Shown here one piece after another: positions 16,780-22,541 of a DNA stretch of 22,541 nt (position 1 is its first letter; each line of letters starts with the position of its first letter). The position numbers and the translations under genes were made by a program. This DNA comes from Glaciecola sp047637355 (lineage in GTDB: Bacteria; Pseudomonadota; Gammaproteobacteria; Enterobacterales; Alteromonadaceae), in assembly GCA_047637355.1 (NCBI GenBank), contig JBLIKA010000052.1, forward strand, positions 1 through 22,541, read 5' to 3'. The notes beneath the pieces are model-generated. The model was not told the DNA's origin and ran no database searches. It worked only from the letters and a program-made list of their open reading frames with translations.

Positions 16780-16813
16780 GTGTTGCAGATTATCAGCTAT
16801 GTATCTGCAACAC
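16780..16813. promoter_or_regulatory. Perfect 11-bp inverted repeat, possible hairpin or operator
   Basis: GTGTTGCAGAT (16780-16790) and its exact complement ATCTGCAACAC (16803-16813) are separated by 12 bases. It lies 57 bp upstream of the DUF4382 start and about 180 bp past the end of the 260-aa gene. There is no T-tract, so an operator or RNA leader hairpin fits better than a terminator. Confidence 0.5.
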
Positions 16814-16990
16814 GCAGTGTCGGCTAGCCCAGCCTAACTGGTGCTGAACACAGATAATTTAAAACATACCAGTAGGTAGTTTCAAAATCAAAAAAAATCA
16901 AAATTTCAGAAAAAGCAGACGCGGAAATGGTCAACATTCTCATTCGCTTGCCCGGCGACAATTTAATAGAAACGCGACTACAAATAAATA

Positions 16991-17773
16991 TTATTGATTT
17001 TCCAATATAGTCAAAATATTTACCCCAGAGGACATGTTATCTCCAAATGTTGAGTAAATTGCATTTGAATATTCATGGTGCACCCTCACTAATCTGTTAT
17101 CTACCACTTCAAACTTTGATACTTCAGAGTTGTCGACCTTAACAGACAGCACAAGAAACGCTCGGCCTTTGCCCTTAAACTCTATTTGGGTTTCTAGGGG
17201 CACACCATCTTGGTCAATTACAATTTTGTACACCCCCTCAAAAGTACTTACATAGTCGCGGGTTTTGGCATCGTTAATAACGGCCTCTAGCGGCAAGTTG
17301 AAACGCAACAATCGCGTTGGTATATCGTTATAAGAATAGGCCTGTTCATCGATAAAGGTGGCTTTGTTTATTTCTCTTAACATCTTATTTGCTGACGATA
17401 ATTGATTGTGCAAACCCGCCGCATTAATCCCATTTACTGCATTGAGTGTTGGTGTTTCAGCATCTTCATCTATGGCTTTCGCACCAGTTTCTTGCTCTAT
17501 AGTGGCAAGCAAAATCTTAGGATAGATAACTTGCAAGCCTTGTTCGTCTTTAGTAACTAGTACCCTCATTAGCCCGTTTGTTTCTTTTCTATCGTTTTTG
17601 TCGTCAGCATCACTAATTTCTTTATATGCGCGCTGATATATAGCCGAAATAGGCAAGCTGCCTTGCAACTCGCTCAAGGTTTTTTTAAGTAAACTCAGGC
17701 CGTCAGTTTCAGCAACAGCATTAAAGGCCAATGAGCAGCAAAAAACTGTAAGTAGGCTGTTTAGTGTTCGCAT
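16991..17773 (-). CDS. Exported protein of unknown function, 260 aa
   Basis: A signal peptide (MRTLNSLLTVFCCSLAFNAVA, cleavage after residue 21) leads a soluble periplasmic protein. It has no cysteine after the leader, no lipobox and no membrane helix. The mature part begins with a helix (GLSLLKKTLSELQGSLPISA), an acidic KNDRKETNG loop and a long helical middle, and ends in beta-rich sequence (TRLLRFNLPLEAV, GVYKIVIDQDGVPLETQIEF, VVDNRLVRVHHEYSNAIYS). The last part recalls beta-sheet carriers or precursors of the LolA type, but similarity is too weak to assign. The start is supported by the leader. Neighbours give no clue: a decayed lipoprotein gene downstream and a gene-free stretch upstream. 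A 10-bp palindrome TAAACGTTTA at 17862-17871 sits 89 bp upstream. Confidence 0.75.
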   Translation of the reverse strand: MRTLNSLLTVFCCSLAFNAVAETDGLSLLKKTLSELQGSLPISAIYQRAYKEISDADDKNDRKETNGLMRVLVTKDEQGLQVIYPKILLATIEQETGAKAIDEDAETPTLNAVNGINAAGLHNQLSSANKMLREINKATFIDEQAYSYNDIPTRLLRFNLPLEAVINDAKTRDYVSTFEGVYKIVIDQDGVPLETQIEFKGKGRAFLVLSVKVDNSEVSKFEVVDNRLVRVHHEYSNAIYSTFGDNMSSGVNILTILENQ

Positions 17774-18164
17774 ATTTAATCCTATAAATACTTGAAGAAG
17801 GCCTCTCCTTCAACAGACAAAGAGTCTACGTGCATTTAATGTTGCTAATTGCTTTAATTTGTAAACGTTTATGTTTATTTATACATCCAGATCTATAAAT
17901 TTATTTTTCTTGCTTAAATGTAGTTGGTATATCTCATTACCTTCTGTAACGATATCGGACGGATCAGTTGGCTGGTATGGGTAAGAACCAACATCTATCA
18001 CTCCCAGTGATCAAGGCAAAGAAATCGGCTCTCAATGAATATAGGTAGTATGAATTGAATTGAAAAGAATGAAAGCTAACGTCTTCAAACTGCTCGGGGA
18101 TGCAGATTATTAAAGCTACATAAATGACAATAAATCTGGTAGGTCGATGGAGACGGAATTTCAG
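17774..18164. other. 391-bp gene-free stretch
   Basis: No gene is seen on either strand. A small inverted repeat GAAGG-CCTCT-CCTTC at about 17795-17812 lies just upstream of the 260-aa gene and could be a leader hairpin. TAAACGTTTA at 17862-17871 is a short perfect palindrome. Promoters of the 260-aa gene probably lie here. Confidence 0.35.
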
Positions 18165-18533
18165 TTATTTATTCTTTCTTGGTCTATTCTGCGCCCAATT
18201 GTGAATCGCTTTTCCTACATACAGTACATCGAACTTATCACTTGTTTCTACATCCCAATATTCAATTTTATAAGAACCTAAATGGGAGCCTGAGGGACTC
18301 TTTATCGTTGAGAACCTGCCGCCAGAAAACATGACTTTGCATTGCGTGTGGCAAGGTGGATCTATGTCGTCAATTAACGCACTAGCGAAAACATCCCACT
18401 GCTTAACTTCTTTCTTAATCTGGCTTATCATTCTATCTTCTGAACCTTTCAAGATAGACGACAGACCTTTCTTCACCATTAAAGCAATAATAATCGATAC
18501 CATTAGGGCACTTAACGTAATCAACAATTCCAT
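18165..18533 (-). CDS. Small membrane-anchored protein of unknown function
   Basis: A 122-residue protein. One N-terminal hydrophobic helix (about residues 2-20, ELLITLSALMVSIIIALMV) is followed by a basic, charged stretch (KKGLSSILKGSEDRMISQIK) and a globular tail with two cysteines close together (DPPCHTQCKVMFSGGRF) and an aromatic C-terminal part (SYKIEYWDVETSDKF). The CxxxC pair could bind metal or be redox-active if the tail is periplasmic, but the topology is not clear. AGGAAC lies 5 bases before the ATG, supporting the start. No family is recognised and there is no operon partner: the flanking genes are several hundred bases away. Confidence 0.6.
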   Translation of the reverse strand: MELLITLSALMVSIIIALMVKKGLSSILKGSEDRMISQIKKEVKQWDVFASALIDDIDPPCHTQCKVMFSGGRFSTIKSPSGSHLGSYKIEYWDVETSDKFDVLYVGKAIHNWAQNRPRKNK

Positions 18534-18585
18534 ATTGTTCCTATTTAATTCGATTTCTCACTTTTTGAAAAAAATAACCTATAAA

Positions 18586-18607
18586 CTGACTAGACACTTT
18601 TAGTCAG
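18586..18607. promoter_or_regulatory. Inverted repeat upstream of the 122-aa gene
   Basis: CTGACTA (18586-18592) and TAGTCAG (18601-18607) form a 7-bp stem around an 8-base loop, 53 bp upstream of the ATG. A second small repeat AGGCT/AGCCT lies at 18629-18644. An operator is possible; there is no T-tract on either strand. Confidence 0.3.
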
Positions 18608-18811
18608 TACTTTAACAGCAATATAATTAGGCTAAATAGAGCCTCCAAATAACTTTGCAGGTGGGAAGCCGCAATTTCGCAACTGCCAACTTACTACTAG
18701 AGTCGATATACCTAGCTCGTTCAAAGATAGATAGAAGGCTGATTTACATTATAAAAGACCGACGATTAACTGGTGCAGTGAATACCTGCTATTGCCTTCA
18801 AGACATAAACT

Positions 18812-19441
18812 TCATTGATCGTTAAGACTAAATTTTGTAGGAAATAATTCCATTAATTTAGAGGATAAAATACAAGCGTCATTTAACTGTAATTCAATCT
18901 TAGGAAAATCTAAAATAAAATCAGGTTTAAGCTCGTTTTTCTCATCCATATTTTCAGACTGACTATCTGAAGCACCTAATTCATTGCTCACAGAGACAGC
19001 AGATTGAGGGAAAACTTTAAACGGATTTTGCTTTTCTGTTGGATAAGGAAAAGCAAGAATTGTGTCCCTATTAAGAGTTTTAGGATCTTCTGATACCCAA
19101 TCATTCAAGCGAGAACTTGGAAGCTTGCACTCAAATGGATAATCACTAATCCAATCCTTAACGTTTTCCATCTGTAACAAAACCGTTCTATCTACAGCGA
19201 TGCTTTTTTGCTTAATAACCTCTAATGAGGAGTTTTTATCCAATCTAACCAATCCTTCATATGTGGCACATCCAATAGATACAAATTTTCTATTTGAAAG
19301 GCTACCTACTAAGTATTTTTCTGCTTGTCTATAAAAAACAAGGCATAGACTTTGTCGCTCAATTGCGTAACTTATATCAGCCATTGATATTTGAAATAGA
19401 GAATTAAGTTCATTCAGGTTGTAGTACTTTTTATCTAGCAT
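18812..19441 (-). CDS. Hypothetical protein with N-terminal HTH-like region, 209 aa
   Basis: The first 35 residues (YYNLNELNSLFQISMADISY) read like a DNA-binding or adaptor helix-turn-helix, followed by a strand-rich part (SLCLVFYR, EKYLVGSL, CATYEGLVRLDKNS). This order is seen in widespread hypothetical proteins that start with a LDELAEL-type HTH and a small beta domain, often in accessory regions. Their usual C-terminal DNA-binding or insertion-related part is not evident; here a low-complexity acidic stretch (SNELGASDSQSENMDEKNEL) leads to a short tail. The ATG at 19441 is AT-rich around it and has only AGAAAGG upstream as a binding site. A perfect 18-bp palindrome lies 68 bp upstream. If the protein binds DNA it could regulate itself there; this is inference. 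Confidence 0.6.
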   Translation of the reverse strand: MLDKKYYNLNELNSLFQISMADISYAIERQSLCLVFYRQAEKYLVGSLSNRKFVSIGCATYEGLVRLDKNSSLEVIKQKSIAVDRTVLLQMENVKDWISDYPFECKLPSSRLNDWVSEDPKTLNRDTILAFPYPTEKQNPFKVFPQSAVSVSNELGASDSQSENMDEKNELKPDFILDFPKIELQLNDACILSSKLMELFPTKFSLNDQ

Positions 19442-19503
19442 TTTTTAGAAAGGTCCATATCGTTTATTGAGTTTTAAATTAGTAAAACGTAAGAGAAATT
19501 TTT

Positions 19504-19533
19504 GAAGATAAACTTTATAAAGTTTACGTCTTC
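19504..19533. promoter_or_regulatory. Perfect 18-bp palindrome with flanking arms upstream of the 209-aa gene
   Basis: TAAACTTTATAAAGTTTA (19509-19526) is fully self-complementary with no spacer. GAAGA (19504-19508) and TCTTC (19529-19533) extend it with a 2-base offset. An uninterrupted dyad is typical of operators for dimeric regulators. It lies 68 bp upstream of the 209-aa gene start. Confidence 0.5.
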
Positions 19534-20126
19534 TTGTTACTGATTTTTTGGTTATTATAAAGTAGTAAACAAGGTAGTGGTACGATTAATCTGAATTCTA
19601 GCCTTTAGATACTGTTTATTACGTAATTATAAACTTTAGGCTAATGTCATATTACCTACAACTCGCTTATTACATGTAGTGAATTTTAATTCTTATTTAT
19701 CCATTGCAGCGTTAACTCGAACACTATATTCACCTCTGTATTAATGATTATGCAGCAACAATTCATTGAAATCTTATAAGCCTTTCTATTAACTCCAGTA
19801 CATTTGATGTAATAAAAGGTTATCAATGTCATTGTCAAAAGCTTCTTTGAGGCCCCTACTCCGACCATCATGAGGATATTTGAGACATTATGGGCAGACG
19901 CAACCCTCATATATTTTAGTATTTTTTAATAAGTAGAGTATATCTCAATCACCGGTGCATCTGAAAAGTTAACAGTTCGCAATAACTAGGTATTAAGTAT
20001 TGATTGATAAGTAAGACGAATCCGAAATAAATACTTACCCCATACCAAATATACTTTTTATCAGTAATTTCAACATATAGTGGGATTCATCAAAGTGTTA
20101 GCTCACCAAATTACTTAGGAAATATT
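19534..20126. other. AT-rich gene-free stretch
   Basis: The only sizeable frame (19686-19910, minus, 74 codons) has no ribosome binding site, an odd composition rich in cysteine, isoleucine and methionine, and no recognisable motif; I do not call it a gene. No RNA gene, repeat or attachment site was seen. Confidence 0.4.
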
Positions 20127-20435
20127 ATTTTTACTTTTCTTGTTCTTGCGACTATCTGGCTTTTTCTCATGTTGAGATCATCTATTGCTGAGTGTAAATA
20201 TTATCAAGCCGTGAGAACCCTTGAGCCTGATGTTTGGGATCAATTAGGCTCTCCAAGATTCTTAAACATTCCTCTGGTATTTTTATCATCCAAAGGTTTA
20301 AAGCTCTTACAGGGAATTTCTAATGAAAAAATATGCTTGTTAGCGAAAAAGAATAAACAAGTGCGTTTTCAATTTTTGTCATATGTGATTCTGGTAATAG
20401 GATTTAGTATTGTTTACTTTAAAACTAGCGTATAG
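20127..20435 (+). CDS. UspB-like two-helix inner-membrane protein
   Basis: The frame encodes a small protein with helix 1 (IFTFLVLATIWLFLMLRSS), a cytoplasmic middle containing LEPDVWDQLGSPRFLN and KKNKQVRFQF, and helix 2 (FLSYVILVIGFSIVYF) at the C-terminus. This layout, with a short motif like EPxxWxxLGSP, matches small proteins annotated as universal stress protein B-like; E. coli UspB is 111 aa. The first ATG (20169) would remove helix 1. AGGA at 20117-20120 is spaced 6 bases from ATT 20127, and the hydrophobic helix starts there, so an ATT start, or a lost ATG, is the best reading. It could be a functional gene with a rare start or a recent pseudogene. Its role in stress is inferred only from the family. 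Confidence 0.55.
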   Translation: MFTFLVLATIWLFLMLRSSIAECKYYQAVRTLEPDVWDQLGSPRFLNIPLVFLSSKGLKLLQGISNEKICLLAKKNKQVRFQFLSYVILVIGFSIVYFKTSV

Positions 20436-20897
20436 GCCTCGCAACTTTCAATTTCTACTTCCCCCGCCATTTAAGTCTCTGTCAATATTAAAGTACATAA
20501 TGCGAGTTGGTTTTTCGATATCTGGCGGAGTAAAACCAGTCGCTTGAATATTGCTACATTCTGGATTAATCATAAAAACACCGGAACTGAAACAAGCAAC
20601 AATTCTACTACACCAGCACTGCCAAAAATTACTCTGCCTCGCTTTAATGTTGACTCGCTTGCTCTTAAGTCATATTTTTTTGCGCCATTAATTAAACCTC
20701 GTGCTTAAACAAAGTTCGCCGTCGAAGTAAAGGCTATCAGGCGATGTCAACGCTACTTTAGATTATCTCAATGGAACGCTGCGGGAAGTCATAAACTAGA
20801 CACCTAGCCAAGTATTCGAACAGAGTCCAAGCCTACAAGAGCAAACACCATTTTTGTAAGAAGTAATCATTAAGGACAGAAATTTCAATCTACAAGC
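20436..20897. other. 462-bp gene-free stretch with a weak coding trace
   Basis: On the minus strand a frame ending near 20450 reads MINPECSNIQATGFTPPDIE and continues for some 20 more residues, but it has no good start or family. It may be a remnant. The end of ppnP (20898) borders this stretch; no terminator is visible. Confidence 0.3.
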
Positions 20898-21182
20898 TTA
20901 TTTACCATAGGTACAAAGATAAGCCGTATCGACGGTAGTTTTTACCTTAAACTGCTTATTAGCTTCAATCGTAAACACCTGTGAAGTAGTAAATGTGTTC
21001 CACTCTTGTTGTTCGGGCAATAACACCGTTAACGCTCCATTAACAACGGTCATAGTTTCAAACTCACTGGTACCAAACTCATATTCACCGGGAGCCATTA
21101 CGCCAACTGTAGCAGGCTTCGTAGCCGTATTAAACGCAATTGATGCCACATTACGCTCAAAATATTCATTCACTTTAAACAT
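20898..21182 (-). CDS. ppnP: Pyrimidine/purine nucleoside phosphorylase PpnP
   Basis: A 94-residue cupin-fold enzyme (DUF1255/YaiE) that splits nucleosides with phosphate into free base and ribose-1-phosphate, with broad specificity. The sequence follows the family throughout: FKVNEYFERNVASIAFNT, the TVGVMAPGEYEFGTSEFETM core, NGALTVLLP, and TIEANKQFKVKTTVDTAYLC at the end. Full length (E. coli PpnP is 94 aa). GGAAAG lies 5 bases upstream of the ATG. It stands alone. With the cytosine-deaminase-like enzyme elsewhere in the window, it could feed base salvage, but the two genes are 5 kb apart and not linked. Confidence 0.95.
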   Translation of the reverse strand: MFKVNEYFERNVASIAFNTATKPATVGVMAPGEYEFGTSEFETMTVVNGALTVLLPEQQEWNTFTTSQVFTIEANKQFKVKTTVDTAYLCTYGK

Positions 21183-21656
21183 GTTTACTTTCCTAATTCA
21201 TAACTATAGAGGCATCCACACTACAGTCTTGTAACCTGACTGTAAGTAATTGACATTAATTTAATTTGATCGAACATCTAATTTACTCTGGTAATTCATT
21301 TGGTACACTTAATTATTTGATAAATGAAGCCTAGAAGCTAGCTCAATGTTAGTGGGCCCTAGGTTGCACTTTAAGCCTCGGTCCTGTCTTCAATTTAACT
21401 TAGTAACCCCAGTCGAAGAACGCAAATTACGATTAGTTAGTATTATCAGAATAAACGCATTAAGGGTTGTTCACACTCAACTTTTTTTATTCTTTGTACC
21501 CAAAGCGAACTTCTAATTACCTTTACAGGTATAAATAGTTCAAACTAGTTGTTGGAATAAATTTTTAAGTTATTTGTACTGTATAAATATTTTTTTTCAA
21601 CATTTTAGTTATCCATATTTACCATATGCAACTCACAGTTAAAGAGGATCAAGCGC
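21183..21656. other. 474-bp AT-rich intergenic region between divergent genes
   Basis: No gene is seen. The region lies between ppnP (leftward) and the DUF4149 gene (rightward) and must hold both promoters. Long A/T runs near 21550-21600 precede the DUF4149 gene; no clear promoter box or repeat can be defended. Confidence 0.35.
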
Positions 21657-22049
21657 GTGCTCGACACAGTTCAGTTAATTCTACTTTCCGTAATATTTGG
21701 CGGAATGGTTACATTTCAAATCCTTTTTGCGCCCTTGGTTTTTATCAAGCTAGGTATAACTAGTGCGCGACCTTTCATTAGAGCCTTCTTTCCTTTCTAC
21801 TATCTGTACTTTTCATTTTTCAGTTTCGCTTTTTTAATTTTTTCATTATTGGCGGGTGAGCATATCGAAGCAATTATTGGGGGAGTTTCATTACTAGGCT
21901 TTCTAATTTCTCGTCAAGTACTTATGCCAATGGCAAACGCAGCCTCTGATACTGGTCAAAAATCAAAATTCGATATAGTGCACAAAACAACAGTATTAAT
22001 AAATACTCTGCAATTAGTCGCTTTTTTTATTGCATTATTACGAACATAA
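21657..22049 (+). CDS. DUF4149-family integral membrane protein
   Basis: A 130-residue protein with four predicted transmembrane helices: LILLSVIFGGMVTFQILFAP (about 7-26), FPFYYLYFSFFSFAFLIFSL (45-65), EAIIGGVSLLGFLI (70-85) and TTVLINTLQLVAFFIALL (110-128). The opening GGMVTFQILFAPLVFIKL and the loop near VLMPMANAASD (a family-typical polar segment after helix 3) match DUF4149/TMEM205-like proteins. The start is GTG 21657 with AAGAGGATC ending 7 bases before it. The function of the family is unknown. No operon partner is seen; the rhodanese gene lies 246 bp downstream beyond a decayed stretch. Confidence 0.75.
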   Translation: MLDTVQLILLSVIFGGMVTFQILFAPLVFIKLGITSARPFIRAFFPFYYLYFSFFSFAFLIFSLLAGEHIEAIIGGVSLLGFLISRQVLMPMANAASDTGQKSKFDIVHKTTVLINTLQLVAFFIALLRT

Positions 22050-22161
22050 CACCCTTGTTTTATGTGGTATTTATATTTCCAATTGTAACTCTCTATTACC
22101 TAGTTTATGGAGCGCAATTCATAGTGAAAAATTTTATTTAGTCGTCAACGAGCAAAAAAAT

Positions 22162-22227
22162 TGCAAAAGAATGATTCGAGAAGCTGACACTTCGATGTAT
22201 AAGTAAAAGAAAAGTAAAACTCGATAG
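22162..22227 (+). pseudogene. 3'-end remnant of a GGDEF (diguanylate cyclase) gene
   Basis: The frame reads MIREADTSMYK, then a stop, then KKSKTR. It matches the conserved last helix of GGDEF domains (usually LIxxADxAMYxAKxxGKNR), with TAA replacing the alanine codon after MYK. Nothing upstream is recognisable as GGDEF. It is a short fossil between the DUF4149 and rhodanese genes. Confidence 0.5.
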
Positions 22228-22252
22228 TATGCTAATACTAGTAAGTTTTACT
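22213..22252. promoter_or_regulatory. Nested palindrome upstream of the rhodanese gene
   Basis: AGTAAAACT (22213-22221) pairs with AGTTTTACT (22244-22252), and inside it TAGTAT (22225-22230) pairs with ATACTA (22235-22240), with symmetric 3-base spacers and a GCTA loop. It lies 42 bp before the rhodanese ATG. An operator or an AT-rich terminator are both possible. Confidence 0.45.
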
Positions 22253-22294
22253 CTCTCAATATATTATTAGAGTCGAGATAAACGAAAGGAAAAA

Positions 22295-22541
22295 ATGATG
22301 TTAAAGACTATTCCTGAACTATTGCATGAAGCCGCAACAAATGTGCGATGCATCAGTGCAAGCGTCGCAGCAAGTGAATTAAAGGAAAATCATGGCTTGC
22401 TGATTGATGTCCGTGAGCCCTCAGAGCACATAGCCAAAGGAGCTGTTGGAGCAATTAATATTCCGCGAGGACTTTTGGAAATGAAACTAATGGAGATCGA
22501 GAAAGACCCTCTTCGAGCTATTTATTTGCATTGTGCTACTT
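22295..22541 (+). CDS. Rhodanese-like domain protein (partial, runs off the window)
   Basis: The first 82 codons of a single-domain rhodanese, probably a periplasmic or cytoplasmic sulfur-transfer protein. The domain entry is ASELKENHGLLIDVREPSEH, then GAVGAINIPRG, ending in YLHCAT, where the cysteine is the expected persulfide-carrying active-site residue. The rest of the catalytic loop and the C-terminus lie beyond 22541. Two ATG codons are adjacent (22295 and 22298). AAAGGA ends 4 bases before the first and 7 before the second, so the second may be used. The N-terminus has no signal peptide. A palindrome lies just upstream. Confidence 0.85.
   Translation, partial: MMLKTIPELLHEAATNVRCISASVAASELKENHGLLIDVREPSEHIAKGAVGAINIPRGLLEMKLMEIEKDPLRAIYLHCAT

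Noticed and set aside
16780..16860. Integron attC site
   Set aside because: The inverted repeat lacks the outer core sites (GTTRRRY and its complement) and there is no cassette array or integrase.
19686..19910. 74-codon minus-strand frame
   Set aside because: No ribosome binding site, atypical composition and no recognisable family; it fits chance in AT-rich DNA.

Overview
The window looks like chromosomal DNA from a marine gammaproteobacterium, probably of the Alteromonas/Paraglaciecola/Glaciecola type. This is inferred from the moderately AT-rich composition and the protein families present: a YeaG-YeaH-SpoVR operon, DUF4136 and DUF4382 lipoproteins, PpnP, a ChaC enzyme and a CHASE-PAS-GGDEF cyclase. 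No species can be named from the sequence alone.

Layout. Positions 1-2170 hold a complete IS6-family insertion sequence (156-962), a 5'-truncated DUF4136 gene, the N-terminal stump of a flavodoxin gene, and an intact membrane-anchored flavodoxin-like protein. A diguanylate cyclase (2310-4274) follows, then about 750 bp of shredded IS91-family HUH transposase (4317-5057). On the minus strand is a secreted PKD-domain protein (5058-7082) whose N-terminal half is an almost perfect 499-bp internal duplication. After 855 bp of non-coding or decayed DNA comes the clearest functional unit: the minus-strand operon yeaG (PrkA kinase), yeaH (VWA-like protein) and spoVR (12709 to 7938). These three genes are widely conserved together and are linked to starvation and stress adaptation. 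A cytoplasmic trypsin-like protease (13043-14146) lies upstream and is separated from them by a strong terminator.

Positions 14391-15819 carry a ChaC glutathione-degrading cyclotransferase and a deaminase resembling fungal cytosine deaminase, with a possible acetyltransferase remnant. Positions 16110-16723 are a DUF4382 lipoprotein pseudogene with an internal deletion. Three unrecognised minus-strand genes follow (a secreted 260-aa protein, a 122-aa membrane-anchored protein and a 209-aa protein). The last 2.5 kb hold a UspB-like two-helix membrane protein, ppnP, a DUF4149 membrane protein, a GGDEF tail remnant and the start of a rhodanese-domain gene that runs off the window.

The striking property of the region is gene decay. 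At least five remnants (DUF4136, flavodoxin, IS91 transposase, DUF4382, GGDEF tail) sit between intact genes. In two places a well-placed ribosome binding site precedes ATT where an ATG would be expected. I found no clear new multi-gene system. The best leads are the recent in-frame duplication in the PKD protein, the cytoplasmic trypsin with its N-terminal helical region, and several strong palindromes upstream of genes.
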